From Candidatus Methylopumilus sp. (GTDB lineage Bacteria > Pseudomonadota > Gammaproteobacteria > Burkholderiales > Methylophilaceae), in contig SHXT01000002.1 of the NCBI GenBank assembly GCA_009693175.1, positions 1 to 64,000 on the forward strand: a DNA stretch of 64,000 nt, read 5' to 3'. Both the position numbers and the translations under genes were made by a program. The notes beneath the pieces were generated by a model, which was not told the DNA's origin, made no database searches, and saw only the letters and a list, made by a program, of their open reading frames with translations. Each line of letters opens with the position of its first letter. Position 1 is the stretch's first letter. Below, piece by piece: positions 18,019-28,348 of this stretch.

Positions 18019-20016
18019 ATGTTTAAACTTTATTTAAAACATATATTTTGGATTGCGTTGGCATTGGTAGGTACTTTTGCATTTTCTATAATTGCAATTC
18101 ATCAACACGAAACAATTAATGCGGTTTGGTTTATTACTGCATCTGTTTGTATTTATCTTATTGCCTATCGTTTTTATGCGAGCTGGATTGCAGCAAAAGT
18201 ATTAGTCATTGATGAGAGCAGAAAAACTCCCGCATTAAAATTAAGGAATGATAAAGATTTTATCCCTACTAATAAGTGGATAGTTTTTGGCCATCATTTT
18301 GCAGCTATAGCCGGCCCAGGACCCTTAGTAGGGCCAACGCTAGCTGCACAGTTTGGTTATCTTCCAGGTATGTTATGGATATTAATTGGAGCTGTATTAG
18401 GTGGAGCAGTTCAGGATATGACCACCTTATTTTTTTCTATGCGAAGAAATGGTAAAAGCTTAGGCCAAATGGCTCGCGAAGAGATTGGTATTATCGGTGG
18501 AACTGCTTCGTTGATTGGTACTTTTATCATCATGATTATTTTGATTGCTGTGCTAGGTTTAGTAGTAGTAAATGCTATGAAGCATAGCCCATGGGCTACA
18601 TCTACTGTGGCAGCGACGATTCCGATAGCTATTTTTATTGGTGTTTATTTAAGATCTATACGCCCTGGTCGAGTCCTTGAAGCTTCACTTATTGGTTTTA
18701 TTTTATTACTTTTTGCCGTTTTTGGTGGCGGACTTATTGATCATTCTAATTTACTTAGGCAATACTTTGATCATGATAGTTTGCCACTTGCATGGATGAT
18801 TATCTTTTATGGATTTTCTGCTGCAGTTTTACCTGTATGGCTTCTTTTAGCTCCTCGAGATTATTTATCTACTTTTGTAAAGTTAGGCACAGTTATTGTT
18901 CTTGCAATCGCAATTATTAGCCTACAACCAGAAATTAAAATGCCAGCAATTACACAATTTACTGATGGCACAGGACCAATTTTTGGTGGGAGCATCTTTC
19001 CATTTGTATTTATCACAATTGCATGTGGTTCTATATCTGGATTTCATTCACTTATTGCATCGGGGACCACGCCTAAATTATTGGATAATGAAAAATACAT
19101 TCCTATGATTGGGTACGGTGCAATGCTTCTTGAATCCTTTGTCGCTATTATGGCTTTGATCGCAGCTACAGTTTTAGAGCCAGGCATTTTTTTTGCGATT
19201 AATAGTCCTGTGGGCCAGGTCGGGGCTGATGCAGCGCTAGCCGTTCAAAAGATTAATGCCTGGGGCTTTCAAGTTACAGTGGAACAAATGGAATTGCTTG
19301 CACAGCAAATGGGAGAGACAAGTTTATTCGCAAGAACAGGCGGCGCACCTTCGCTTGCTGTAGGTATGGCTAGTATTTTTGGTCGTGCATTCGGTAATAA
19401 TTTACTTGCGTTGTGGTATCACTTTGCGATTATGTTTGAAGCTATTTTTATCCTTACAACATTGGATGCAGGTACTCGTGTAGGACGATTTATGTTGCAA
19501 GATATGATTGGTAATATTTATCCTAAGTTTGGCCAAACTTCATGGATGCCATCAATATTAATTAGTAGCGCAATTGTTGTGAGTTGTTGGGGGTATTTTT
19601 TATATATAGGAGTGATTGATCCTAATGGTGGTGTAAATATTTTATGGCCGCTATTCGGGATTGCGAATCAAATGTTAGCTGCTATAGCATTATCGCTTGG
19701 TACAGGGCTACTTATTAAGTCAAAAAAGATTAGATATGTCTGGATTACAGGTGTGCCTCTTGTTTGGTTAATAATTGTAACAACTACAGCTGCAATTGAA
19801 AAAATATTTAGCCAGGACATTCGTATTGGGTTCATTGCTGCCGCTCAAAATCTTACTCAAAAAATTAATAGTGGCCTCATTGATGAAAATAAATTACAGA
19901 TAACATATCAATTAATATTAAATCAAAAACTTGATGCTTTGATTGTATTGTGTTTACTTCTAATTTTATGGGTTGTTGTGATTGATATGTTAAGAATATC
20001 TTTTAAGAGTAGATGA
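18019..20016 (+). CDS. cstA: Pyruvate/peptide transporter of the CstA family
   Basis: This 665-residue polytopic protein has the CstA core: TNKWIVFGHHFAAIAGPGPL near residue 93, VLGGAVQDMTTLFFSMRRNG, ACGSISGFHSLIASGTTPK and DAGTRVGRFMLQD. Family members import pyruvate or peptides in carbon-limited cells. Length is close to the family norm of about 690. Its TGA overlaps the ATG of ybdD by 3 bases (ATGA), so the two are translationally coupled. The substrate here is inferred. Confidence 0.95.
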   Translation: MFKLYLKHIFWIALALVGTFAFSIIAIHQHETINAVWFITASVCIYLIAYRFYASWIAAKVLVIDESRKTPALKLRNDKDFIPTNKWIVFGHHFAAIAGPGPLVGPTLAAQFGYLPGMLWILIGAVLGGAVQDMTTLFFSMRRNGKSLGQMAREEIGIIGGTASLIGTFIIMIILIAVLGLVVVNAMKHSPWATSTVAATIPIAIFIGVYLRSIRPGRVLEASLIGFILLLFAVFGGGLIDHSNLLRQYFDHDSLPLAWMIIFYGFSAAVLPVWLLLAPRDYLSTFVKLGTVIVLAIAIISLQPEIKMPAITQFTDGTGPIFGGSIFPFVFITIACGSISGFHSLIASGTTPKLLDNEKYIPMIGYGAMLLESFVAIMALIAATVLEPGIFFAINSPVGQVGADAALAVQKINAWGFQVTVEQMELLAQQMGETSLFARTGGAPSLAVGMASIFGRAFGNNLLALWYHFAIMFEAIFILTTLDAGTRVGRFMLQDMIGNIYPKFGQTSWMPSILISSAIVVSCWGYFLYIGVIDPNGGVNILWPLFGIANQMLAAIALSLGTGLLIKSKKIRYVWITGVPLVWLIIVTTTAAIEKIFSQDIRIGFIAAAQNLTQKINSGLIDENKLQITYQLILNQKLDALIVLCLLLILWVVVIDMLRISFKSR

Positions 20017-20186
20017 TAAATTTTTTTAAAAATTGCTATCATTTTTTAAGACAATTATCGGGAGATCATTTGTATGATCTTTATTGCAAACAACATAAGG
20101 GGCATAAACACCCAATTATGGATAGAAAAACTTTCTATCAATTAAGATTAGAAAAAAAATGGAGTGGAATTAAGCGCTGTTGTTAG
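20013..20186 (+). CDS. ybdD: YbdD/YjiX (DUF466) small protein, CstA partner
   Basis: This 57-residue protein is missing from the ORF track. It reads MINFFKNCYHFLRQLSGDHL, continues YDLYCKQHKGHKHPIMDRKT and ends FYQLRLEKKWSGIKRCC. The HxxGHPxMDRKxFY-like centre and the WSGIKRCC-like end match the YbdD family, whose genes follow cstA or btsT. Its start overlaps the cstA stop, and its 3' end overlaps lgt on the other strand by 17 bases. Family members are needed for pyruvate uptake by the linked carrier in enterobacteria; that role is inferred here. Confidence 0.9.
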   Translation: MINFFKNCYHFLRQLSGDHLYDLYCKQHKGHKHPIMDRKTFYQLRLEKKWSGIKRCC

Positions 20187-20949
20187 AGTGATTAAAAAAA
20201 TAAAGTCCTATTAAGATCATAGGTATAGATAGTAATTGACCCATTGATAGATTGTTCCATAAGAGCCCTAAGAAAATATCAGGCTCTCTCGTGTATTCTA
20301 AACAAAATCTAAATAAACCATAAAAAATTAAAAAGAGTGAAGATATTTTTCCTTGCGTTCTAGGTTTGTTTGAATAGACCCAAAGAATCAAAAATAAAAC
20401 GAATCCCTCAAAAAAACTTTCATAGAGTTGAGATGGATGTCTCGACATATTATCAACATTAGGAAAAATCATTCCAAAAGAAGAATGAGTGGGTCTACCC
20501 CATAACTCGGCATTAATAAAATTACCTATCCTGCCGAAAAATAGACCAAGTGGCACAAGAGGTGCAATAAAATCAGTTATAGACCACCAAGATAATTTAT
20601 ATTTTTTTGCAAGAAAGAACATTGAAATTAGAACCCCTAGAAACCCTCCATGAAAAGACATACCGCCTTTCCAGATTGCAAAAATATCCACGGGGTGGGT
20701 AAGATAATAGCTTGATTGATAAAAAAGAATATAGCCTAAGCGACCTCCTAAAATAACACCGATCGCGCCATAAAAAAAAGCGTCATCAAGCATCAATTGA
20801 TTCCATTTAAACCAAGGCTTATAAGTAATTTGTACTTTACCTAAAAAAATAAAACTTATAAAAGCAAATAAATACATCACTCCATACCAATGGATGGCAA
20901 AGGGGCCCAATTGGAGCGCTGTAGGATTGATTTGAGGATGAATAAGCAT
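20170..20949 (-). CDS. lgt: Prolipoprotein diacylglyceryl transferase
   Basis: This membrane enzyme moves diacylglycerol from phosphatidylglycerol to the lipobox cysteine of prelipoproteins. Seven helices are expected. Motifs include the MSFHGGFLGVL segment with the essential histidine, and GRIGNFINAELWGRPT. I start at the ATG at 20949 (259 residues, MLIHPQINPTALQLGPFAIH), which fits homologues. The track start at 20982 is a GTG that adds eleven residues. The 3' end overlaps ybdD by 17 bases. Confidence 0.95.
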   Translation of the reverse strand: MLIHPQINPTALQLGPFAIHWYGVMYLFAFISFIFLGKVQITYKPWFKWNQLMLDDAFFYGAIGVILGGRLGYILFYQSSYYLTHPVDIFAIWKGGMSFHGGFLGVLISMFFLAKKYKLSWWSITDFIAPLVPLGLFFGRIGNFINAELWGRPTHSSFGMIFPNVDNMSRHPSQLYESFFEGFVLFLILWVYSNKPRTQGKISSLFLIFYGLFRFCLEYTREPDIFLGLLWNNLSMGQLLSIPMILIGLYFFNHSNNSA

Positions 20950-21012
20950 AGGTTTAAGCTTATTATAAGTTAAAATAAACACTTAAATGATTGAAAATAT
21001 TAAGAGGTAGCT

Positions 21013-22866
21013 ATGCCAGTTTATCGTTCGAGAACGACGACACAGGGAAGAAATCAGGCCGGTGCTAGAGCTTTATGGCGTGCCACAGGCATGAAAGATG
21101 ATGATTTTACAAAACCAATTATTGCTGTATGTAATTCTTTCACACAATTTGTTCCGGGACATGTACATCTAAAAGATTTAGGCCAGCTTGTCGCGCGTGA
21201 GATTGAAAAACATGGCGGTGTAGCTAAAGAATTTAATACAATCGCAGTTGATGATGGTATTGCAATGGGCCATGATGGGATGCTTTATAGCCTTCCTAGT
21301 CGAGATCTTATTGCAGACAGTGTTGAATATATGGTAAATGCCCATTGTGCAGATGCGATTGTTTGTATTTCAAATTGCGACAAAATTACACCTGGAATGT
21401 TAATGGCAGCATTACGCATTAATATTCCCGTGATATTTGTTTCTGGCGGCCCCATGGAAGCAGGTAAAGTAAATTGGGGGAATGAAGTTAAAAAATTAGA
21501 TCTTATAGATGCTATGGTGGCAGGCGCGGACTCAAGAGTATCAGATAAAAATTCGGATGAGATTGAAAGATCAGCTTGTCCCACCTGTGGTTCATGTTCA
21601 GGCATGTTTACAGCTAACTCCATGAATTGTTTAACTGAAGCTTTAGGATTAAGTCTTCCTGGAAATGGCAGTACATTAGCCACTCATGCGGCGAGAAAAA
21701 AATTATTTCAAAGTGCAGGTCAATTAATTGTAGATCTTGCTAAGCGTTATTATGAACAAGAAGATGAAAGTGTATTACCTCGAAATATTGCAAACTTTAA
21801 GGCATTCGAAAATGCCATGACTTTAGATGTTTCTATGGGCGGATCTACAAATACAGTTCTACATTTACTTGCCGCTGCAAATGAGGCGAAAGTTAATTTT
21901 ACAATGAAAGATATAGATCGTATTTCAAGAAAGGTACCTTGTTTAGCTAAAGTAGCCCCTGCAACAAATAAATACCATATGGAAGATGTACATCGAGCTG
22001 GCGGGGTTATGGGTATTTTAGGTGAACTTAATCGTGCAGGGTTAATTCACAAAGATGTCGGCACTGTGCACGCAAAAACTTTAGGTGATGCTATTAATCA
22101 TTGGGACATCATAACAACCAAAGATGAAGAAGTGAAAAATTTTTACCGTGCAGCACCTGGGGGCATTTCTACAACAATTGCATTTAGTCAAAGTATGATG
22201 TATCCAGATTTAGATAATGATCGAAAGCAAGGCTGTATTCGCAATAAAGAACATGCTTATTCACAAGATGGTGGACTTGCTGTACTTTATGGCAATATTG
22301 CTCGTGATGGTTGTATTGTTAAAACAGCAGGAGTAGATGACAGCATTTTAAAATTTAAAGGACGTGCACGTGTATTTGAATCACAAGATGCGGCAGTTGA
22401 AGCGATACTCCAAGATAAAATTGTTTCTGGTGATATTGTAGTGATTATATATGAGGGGCCACGTGGCGGACCGGGTATGCAAGAAATGCTTTATCCTACT
22501 TCGTATCTCAAATCGAAGGACCTAGGTAAAGCTTGCGCACTCATTACTGATGGAAGATTTTCTGGAGGCACTTCCGGATTAAGTATTGGTCATGTATCTC
22601 CTGAAGCTGCTGAACAAGGTGAGATTGGCTTGGTTCAGGAAAATGATACGATTGAGATTAATATTCCAGATCGATCCATACATCTAGTTATTAATGATCA
22701 GGTTATGAATGATCGTCGTAAAAAAATGATTGCCAAAGGGAGGAAGGCCTTCAAACCTAAATCAAGAACCCGCAAAATTTCTCAAGCATTAAGAGCATAT
22801 GCTCTAATGACCACAAGTGCAGATAAAGGTGCTATCAGAGATATTTCAAAATTAGAAGAGATTTAA
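21013..22866 (+). CDS. ilvD: Dihydroxy-acid dehydratase
   Basis: This 617-residue enzyme removes water from 2,3-dihydroxy-acids to give the 2-keto acids of valine and isoleucine. Cysteines for the [Fe-S] cluster occur in [13 protein letters not shown] and [11 protein letters not shown], with [20 protein letters not shown] following, and the C-terminal [20 protein letters not shown] is conserved. Length is standard. It stands apart from other ilv genes in this window and is followed after 12 bases by a sugar-phosphate mutarotase, probably in one transcript. Confidence 0.97.
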   Translation: MPVYRSRTTTQGRNQAGARALWRATGMKDDDFTKPIIAVCNSFTQFVPGHVHLKDLGQLVAREIEKHGGVAKEFNTIAVDDGIAMGHDGMLYSLPSRDLIADSVEYMVNAHCADAIVCISNCDKITPGMLMAALRINIPVIFVSGGPMEAGKVNWGNEVKKLDLIDAMVAGADSRVSDKNSDEIERSACPTCGSCSGMFTANSMNCLTEALGLSLPGNGSTLATHAARKKLFQSAGQLIVDLAKRYYEQEDESVLPRNIANFKAFENAMTLDVSMGGSTNTVLHLLAAANEAKVNFTMKDIDRISRKVPCLAKVAPATNKYHMEDVHRAGGVMGILGELNRAGLIHKDVGTVHAKTLGDAINHWDIITTKDEEVKNFYRAAPGGISTTIAFSQSMMYPDLDNDRKQGCIRNKEHAYSQDGGLAVLYGNIARDGCIVKTAGVDDSILKFKGRARVFESQDAAVEAILQDKIVSGDIVVIIYEGPRGGPGMQEMLYPTSYLKSKDLGKACALITDGRFSGGTSGLSIGHVSPEAAEQGEIGLVQENDTIEINIPDRSIHLVINDQVMNDRRKKMIAKGRKAFKPKSRTRKISQALRAYALMTTSADKGAIRDISKLEEI

Positions 22867-22878
22867 TTTAGCATTCCT

Positions 22879-23778
22879 ATGGGCACAGAAAAAAATAACT
22901 TCAATTCAAAATCATTTGAGTTGATAGAAAATAATAATGGTCAAAAATTTGTAGTAATTAATAATTCATTAGCTACTGCAAAGATTGCATTACAAGGTGC
23001 ACATGTCATGCAATGGAAACCTCACGCTATTAAACATCAAGTACTATGGCTCTCAAGTCAAGCTAAATACATAGAAGGTCGTTCTATTAGAGGAGGAGTA
23101 CCTATTTGCTGGCCATGGTTTGGCGCTCATCCCACAGATGGTAGTTTTTGTACACATGGTTTTGCTAGAGTCATTCCATGGATAATTCAATCTATTGATG
23201 ATTTAGAAAGTGGCGCTACACAGATTAAACTTTTTATGGTTCAAACAAGTGAAGTTACAAGACAGCTTTCTTATAAATTTGAATTAAAAATCTTAATTAC
23301 TATAGGTAAATCAATTCACTTAAATTTAGAAACATCTAATCTCGCGGCACAGCCTTTTACTATTGGTGAAGGATATCATACGTACTTTCAAATTAGTGAT
23401 ATTGAAAAAATAAGAATTAGCGGACTTGAGAATGTACTTTATTCTGACAAAATTAATACTTATCAAAAATCAAAACAACAGAGTGAAATTACATTTAATG
23501 ATGAGTTTGATCGGGCTTATTTAAATACGCAGAATAGCTGCTTGATTTATGACGAAGGATTAAAAAGAATCATCACGGTAAAAAAGGAATTTAGTGATAC
23601 AACTGTAGTTTGGACTCCATGGGAGAAAAAAGCAAAAGAGATGGGAGATATGGGACAAGATGGTGAATGGAGAACTATGGTATGTGTTGAAAATGTGAAT
23701 ACATTAGAGAATGCAGTAATCGTTTATCCAAATCAGACACATAGTTTAATAGCTGAGTATTTAGTTCAGGAAATTTAA
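22879..23778 (+). CDS. yeaD: Glucose-6-phosphate 1-epimerase (YeaD family)
   Basis: This 299-residue beta-sandwich enzyme interconverts the alpha and beta forms of hexose 6-phosphates. Typical segments are VLWLSSQAKYIEGRSIRGGV, PICWPWFGAHP, THGFARVIPW (catalytic His) and GEGYHTYF (second His), with a later VVWTPWEKKAKEMGDMG loop. It probably shares a transcript with ilvD. A rescue or sugar-phosphate flux role is inferred from the family. Confidence 0.9.
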   Translation: MGTEKNNFNSKSFELIENNNGQKFVVINNSLATAKIALQGAHVMQWKPHAIKHQVLWLSSQAKYIEGRSIRGGVPICWPWFGAHPTDGSFCTHGFARVIPWIIQSIDDLESGATQIKLFMVQTSEVTRQLSYKFELKILITIGKSIHLNLETSNLAAQPFTIGEGYHTYFQISDIEKIRISGLENVLYSDKINTYQKSKQQSEITFNDEFDRAYLNTQNSCLIYDEGLKRIITVKKEFSDTTVVWTPWEKKAKEMGDMGQDGEWRTMVCVENVNTLENAVIVYPNQTHSLIAEYLVQEI

Positions 23779-23798
23779 AATAAAAGTATTAAAATATT

Positions 23799-23833
23799 TT
23801 GAAAACTTAAGGGTTAGCGTTATTATAGCTAAC
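23799..23833 (+). promoter_or_regulatory. Promoter and overlapping inverted repeat before cytochrome c gene
   Basis: TTGAAA (23799-23804) and TATTAT (23821-23826) are 16 bases apart. The inverted repeat GTTAGC (23813-23818) / GCTAAC (23828-23833), with a 9-base spacer, spans the -10 box. It is a good location for a repressor operator, or it may form a small hairpin in the leader. The factor is unknown. Confidence 0.45.
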
Positions 23834-23861
23834 ATAAAAAATTAATTTAGTTGGAGATATC

Positions 23862-24185
23862 ATGAAATCAGTAATTTTAAGTATTGCAATGGTTAGTGTA
23901 TTGCTAGTAAATCAAGCTCAGGCTGCAGATGCAAAAGCTGCCGAAGCATTAGCTCAAAAAAGAGGTTGTTTTGCATGCCATAGTGTTGAAAAAAAAGTAG
24001 TTGGCCCAAGCTACAAAGAAGTGGCTTCTAAGTATAAAAATGATAAAGGTGCTCAAACAAAGTTAGTGGCTAAAGTTAAAGCAGGCGGTAGCGGTGTATG
24101 GGGACCAGTTCCGATGCCAGCAAATAGCCCGCAAGTTAAAGATGAAGATATTAAAACAATCGTTCAATGGATTTTATCTCTTTAA
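23862..24185 (+). CDS. Periplasmic class I cytochrome c
   Basis: This 107-residue protein has a signal peptide ending near AQA (residues about 1-21), so it is exported. A CFACH haem-binding motif occurs at Cys36-His40, and the C-terminal methionine ligand is probably in PVPMPANSP. It resembles small soluble cytochrome c551/c552 electron carriers. Such proteins pass electrons to terminal oxidases, and the cox genes at the end of the window are possible partners, though no direct link is shown. GGAGATATC precedes the ATG. Confidence 0.92.
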   Translation: MKSVILSIAMVSVLLVNQAQAADAKAAEALAQKRGCFACHSVEKKVVGPSYKEVASKYKNDKGAQTKLVAKVKAGGSGVWGPVPMPANSPQVKDEDIKTIVQWILSL

Positions 24186-24200
24186 GATAAACAATCAAAT

Positions 24201-24226
24201 AAAAAACCGGCTTAGGCCGGTTTTTT
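24201..24226. terminator. Bidirectional terminator between cytochrome c and permease genes
   Basis: ACCGGC and GCCGGT flank TTAG-like bases, with six A upstream and six T downstream. The loop contains the stop codon of the minus-strand permease, so the hairpin is partly inside that gene's last codons. It can serve the cytochrome gene on the plus strand and the permease on the minus strand. Confidence 0.9.
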
Positions 24227-25627
24227 ATTTAGATGACTATGTTTCATTGAGTATGCAAAGTAAAAAATAATACCAATAAATATCCAAATAAAAAATCTTC
24301 TCCATGTTTCAGCTGGTAAGAAAAACATAAGTGCTCCGCATGAAAAGATTCCTAAGAGTGGAATAAGCGGGTGCCATTTATTTTTAAAAGTAGATTTATT
24401 TTCCTTATGAAGTTTTCTTATAAAAATAACTCCCAATGAGACAATTACAAAAGCAGCCAATGTTCCGATATTAACAATCTCAGCCAAAGTACCTAAAGGT
24501 ATAAAACCGGCAATCGCAGATATTATTAATCCACATAAAATAATTACTCTTATAGGGGTGTTAGTAGTTTGATTTACTTCACTTAAAATATGAGGTAGTA
24601 ATCCATCTCTACTCATAGCAAAAATAATTCTTGTTAATGCAAAATAAAGTACAAGCATGACGGTAGTGAGGCCGGCAATAACACCTGTAGCAACAAGTGC
24701 TGACGCGCCTTGAAAGCCTATTTTTTCAAGAGCATAAGCTACAGGTGAAGATACATTAAGCTCTTGATACGGAACAACACCAGTAAGAAGTGATGCGACG
24801 ATAATATAAATTACAGTACAAAATGCAAGTGAGCCAATTATTCCTTTTGGCAGATCCCTTTGAGGATTGATAGCTTCTTCAGCAGCTGTTGAAACTGCAT
24901 CAAAACCTACATAAGCAAAAAAAACTAATGAGGCTCCCGCAAGAACACCAACTGTTTTTCCATCAGGCAATGTTGTAAACCAACCATAAGGCATAAAAGG
25001 ATGCCAGTTAGCCGGATTGACATTAAAAATAGCAACTGAAATAAACAATGTAATAGTTAAGAGCTTTACAAACACCATTGCAGCATTAAATTTAGCGCTT
25101 TGTTTAACACCAATAATAAGTAATGACATTATTATTAATATAATCACCATAGCTGGTAGATTGACGAATCCACCCAAAGAAGGTGCTTTTGTTAATGAGT
25201 CAGGTAAGCCAATATTCATAGCAGTTAATGTATTATTAAAATAACCTGACCATCCATTCGCCACTGCAGCAATCGACATACCGTATTCCATAAGTAATAT
25301 CCAGCCAATAATCCATGCAAAGAATTCACCAAATGCAACGTAGCTGTAACCATAAGCACTTCCGCAACCACCAACAGATGAAGAAAGCTCCGCATAAGAC
25401 AGGGCAGCGAAAGCACATGCAAAACCAGAAACTACAAAAGATAGGATTACTGCAGGACCGGCTTGATTTGCAGCAGCAATTCCAGTCAATACAAAAATAC
25501 CTGTTCCTATAATGCAGCCCACACCAAGTAAAGTTAAATCTAGAGCGTCAAGACACTTTTTTAAATTTGCTGGATGTTTATGGTGTATATGTTTTTTTCT
25601 AAAAATTTGTGCAAAAAAATTATTCAT
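24212..25627 (-). CDS. Amino acid permease (APC superfamily)
   Basis: This 471-residue protein has about twelve transmembrane helices and the APC signature [20 protein letters not shown] followed by [38 protein letters not shown] and [13 protein letters not shown] are typical of the cationic/broad amino acid transporter (CAT/YfnA) branch. The substrate cannot be read from the sequence. The last codons form part of a terminator hairpin. The gene overlaps hemF by 8 bases. Confidence 0.9.
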   Translation of the reverse strand: MNNFFAQIFRKKHIHHKHPANLKKCLDALDLTLLGVGCIIGTGIFVLTGIAAANQAGPAVILSFVVSGFACAFAALSYAELSSSVGGCGSAYGYSYVAFGEFFAWIIGWILLMEYGMSIAAVANGWSGYFNNTLTAMNIGLPDSLTKAPSLGGFVNLPAMVIILIIMSLLIIGVKQSAKFNAAMVFVKLLTITLFISVAIFNVNPANWHPFMPYGWFTTLPDGKTVGVLAGASLVFFAYVGFDAVSTAAEEAINPQRDLPKGIIGSLAFCTVIYIIVASLLTGVVPYQELNVSSPVAYALEKIGFQGASALVATGVIAGLTTVMLVLYFALTRIIFAMSRDGLLPHILSEVNQTTNTPIRVIILCGLIISAIAGFIPLGTLAEIVNIGTLAAFVIVSLGVIFIRKLHKENKSTFKNKWHPLIPLLGIFSCGALMFFLPAETWRRFFIWIFIGIIFYFAYSMKHSHLNKKPA

Positions 25628-26528
25628 AACTCAGCCAATCTTTGTTTGTTAAAAAGTGCGTATATAACTTTTCTTCTTTACTTCCCATTTCTGGTTTCCA
25701 ATCATATTTCCATTGAACCATCGGTGGCATTGATATTAAAATTGACTCAGCTCTCCCATTAGATTGCAAGCCAAATAGAGTACCACGATCAAATATTAAA
25801 TTAAATTCTACATAACGACCACGTCTATAGAGCTGAAAATCTCTTTCTTTTTCTGTGTAATTAATATCTTTCCTTCTTTGAAGAATAGGTAAGTATGTAT
25901 TTAAAAAAACGTCGCCTACTGATTTATTTAAATTAAAGGACTCATTAAAGCCCAAGTGATTAAAGTCATCATAAAAAATCCCTCCAATCCCTCTAGGTTC
26001 GTTACGATGTTTTAGATAAAAATACTCGTCGCAATTTTTTTTAAATTCTGGATAAAGTTTTGAATCGTATTGATCAAGCATGGTTTTGAGAGTTTGGTGA
26101 AAGTGAATTGCATCTTCTTCAAAGCCATAATACGGGGTTAAATCCATACCGCCCCCAAACCACCAAATATCTTCAAGACCTTCCTTTTTTGCAATAAAAA
26201 ATCTTACATTCATATGTACTGTAGGCGCATAAGGATTTTTAGGGTGTAGGACTAATGACAAGCCTATAGCCTCCCATTTTCTATCAGAAGCTTCTGGATG
26301 AGCAACACTTGCTGAACGAGGCAACTTATCGCCTAAAATATGAGAAAATCCAACGCCCGCTCTTTCAAATACATGACCATTTTCTAATAGACAAGAAGTT
26401 CCACCACCACCTTCTTTTCGTTGCCATGAATCGTTAATGAAATTTTTCCCATCAACAATCTGAAGCGTTTCAACAATATTTGTTTGAAGATTATTAAAGT
26501 ACTCAAAAACTATATTTGAATTAATCAT
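25620..26528 (-). CDS. hemF: Oxygen-dependent coproporphyrinogen-III oxidase
   Basis: This 302-residue homodimeric enzyme converts coproporphyrinogen III to protoporphyrinogen IX using O2, a step of haem synthesis. Conserved segments are [49 protein letters not shown] and [17 protein letters not shown]. Dependence on oxygen suggests an aerobic life style. It is the fifth gene in the dusB-fis-purH-purD-tsaC-hemF run, and overlaps the next gene downstream by 8 bases. Confidence 0.97.
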   Translation of the reverse strand: MINSNIVFEYFNNLQTNIVETLQIVDGKNFINDSWQRKEGGGGTSCLLENGHVFERAGVGFSHILGDKLPRSASVAHPEASDRKWEAIGLSLVLHPKNPYAPTVHMNVRFFIAKKEGLEDIWWFGGGMDLTPYYGFEEDAIHFHQTLKTMLDQYDSKLYPEFKKNCDEYFYLKHRNEPRGIGGIFYDDFNHLGFNESFNLNKSVGDVFLNTYLPILQRRKDINYTEKERDFQLYRRGRYVEFNLIFDRGTLFGLQSNGRAESILISMPPMVQWKYDWKPEMGSKEEKLYTHFLTNKDWLSYE

Positions 26529-26529
26529 A

Positions 26530-27072
26530 TTACTTTCTAATTATTTTCTTACTAATAAAATCTTGAATAGTTGTCGGTTTCTTTTCATTACCAATATTTC
26601 CTTCAATAATTTTTACCTTTTTTTTGAAAATATTTTTACACGCTCTTAATGTTTTAATGGATTGTTTATGGCTTAAGTTAGCACTTGTTGAAGTGATTGG
26701 GAAGTTAATTGAATTTAATAATTTTAAAGTACTTTTTACTTCAGGTAATCTTATAGCAATATTGTGCGTTTTGCCTTTTAACCATGGAGGACAGTAATTA
26801 GATGCAGGGACCGTCCAAGTGTGAGGGCCAGGCCATACAGTTATCAATTCTTTTTTTTGTATTTCAGTGATATTTTTAATATAAGCATTAAAAAGATTTA
26901 TTTTTGAACTAATTAAAATAAAACCTTTTGATCGAACTCTTTTTTTTAAGTATAGAATTTTTTCTATTGCACGTTTATTTTTTGGATCACAACCAAGTCC
27001 AAAACAAGATTCAGTAGGGTAGGCTATGATGCCACCTTGTTTTAAATATCGAATTAAGCGCTGATTAGCCAA
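26530..27072 (-). CDS. tsaC: Threonylcarbamoyl-AMP synthase (TsaC, YrdC family)
   Basis: This 180-residue YrdC-fold protein uses threonine, bicarbonate and ATP to form threonylcarbamoyl-AMP, the first step of t6A tRNA modification. Typical segments are [18 protein letters not shown] near the N-terminus, [12 protein letters not shown], and [10 protein letters not shown]. Translation appears to begin at TTG one base after the purD stop. tsaB, a partner in the second step, is at 51929 in this window. Confidence 0.93.
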   Translation of the reverse strand: MANQRLIRYLKQGGIIAYPTESCFGLGCDPKNKRAIEKILYLKKRVRSKGFILISSKINLFNAYIKNITEIQKKELITVWPGPHTWTVPASNYCPPWLKGKTHNIAIRLPEVKSTLKLLNSINFPITSTSANLSHKQSIKTLRACKNIFKKKVKIIEGNIGNEKKPTTIQDFISKKIIRK

Positions 27073-27073
27073 T

Positions 27074-28345
27074 TTAATTGTTATTTAATGCTTTATAACC
27101 TATATCTTTTCGATATTGAGCTCCGTTGAACTTGACGGTATTGATAACCTCATAGGCTTTAGATTGAGCTTCTTTTATAGAATTACCTAACGCTGTAACA
27201 GCCAAAACCCTTCCACCCGAGGTTAGAAGCTTATTGTTTTTAAATATCGTGCCTGCATGAAAAATATAACTGTCAGGGATCAGGCGATCTTCAATATAGA
27301 TTTCATCATTTAGTTTTGGATTTTCAGGATAGCCTGCTGAAGCTAAAACAACAGCTAATGCTGTTCTTGAGTCCCATTCAATTTTTATTGAATTGAGTTG
27401 ACCTAGTGCTGCGTTATAGAGGATCTCAAATAAATCACTTTTAAGTCTCATAAGAATAGGCTGAGTCTCAGGATCACCCATACGACAATTGTATTCCAAT
27501 GTTTTTACGTTACCATTTTTAGCGATAATTAATCCGGCGTAAAGAAAACCAGTAAATGGAATACCATCTTTAGCCATGCCATGAATAGTAGGATGAATAA
27601 TTTCATTTATGACTTTAGAGTAAACTTCCTCAGTTACCACGGGCGCAGGTGAGTAAGCTCCCATACCTCCCGTGTTAGGCCCTATGTCGCGATCAAGAAG
27701 TCTTTTATGATCTTGACTTGTAGCAAGCGGAAGAATTGTTTTTCCATCACATATCACCATAAAGCTTGCTTCTTCACCCTCAAGAAATTCCTCAATGACG
27801 ACTTTAGCTCCTGCATCACCAAATTTATTATCTACAAGCATAAAGTTAATTGCATCATGAGCTTCTTTTTCTGTCATAGCTACTATGACGCCTTTTCCAG
27901 AAGCTAGCCCATCAGCTTTAATGACAATGGGAGCACCTTGTTCATTGATATACTGATGAGCTTCATCAGATGTTTTAAATGTTTTATATTTTGCAGTGGG
28001 AATATTGTGTCTATACATAAAGTCTTTAGCAAAACCTTTAGAGCTTTCAAGCTGAGCAGCTCTCTGAGTAGGGCCAAAGATATTTAATTTTTTAGATTTA
28101 AATAAATCAACAATACCTTTAGATAGAGGAAGTTCAGGGCCAATCACAGTTAAATCAATTGTTTCTTTAGTTGCGAAATCAGCAAGAAGGTTAATATTCG
28201 TAAGATCAATATTTTTGAATTTTGGATTTAGGTGAGTTCCACCGTTTCCTGGAGCAATAAAAATAGATTTAACTTTACTGCTTTGAGAAAGCTTCCATGC
28301 CATAGCATGTTCTCTTCCGCCACTCCCAATCACTAAAACTTTCAT
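27074..28345 (-). CDS. purD: Phosphoribosylamine-glycine ligase
   Basis: This 423-residue ATP-grasp enzyme adds glycine to phosphoribosylamine in purine synthesis. MKVLVIGSGGREHAMAWKL starts the N-domain, IVIKADGLASGKGVIVA is the ATP-binding strand, and YNCRMGDPETQPILMRL is the PurD signature. It lies 3 bases downstream of purH, matching the conserved purHD order. Confidence 0.97.
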   Translation of the reverse strand: MKVLVIGSGGREHAMAWKLSQSSKVKSIFIAPGNGGTHLNPKFKNIDLTNINLLADFATKETIDLTVIGPELPLSKGIVDLFKSKKLNIFGPTQRAAQLESSKGFAKDFMYRHNIPTAKYKTFKTSDEAHQYINEQGAPIVIKADGLASGKGVIVAMTEKEAHDAINFMLVDNKFGDAGAKVVIEEFLEGEEASFMVICDGKTILPLATSQDHKRLLDRDIGPNTGGMGAYSPAPVVTEEVYSKVINEIIHPTIHGMAKDGIPFTGFLYAGLIIAKNGNVKTLEYNCRMGDPETQPILMRLKSDLFEILYNAALGQLNSIKIEWDSRTALAVVLASAGYPENPKLNDEIYIEDRLIPDSYIFHAGTIFKNNKLLTSGGRVLAVTALGNSIKEAQSKAYEVINTVKFNGAQYRKDIGYKALNNN

Positions 28346-28348
28346 AAG

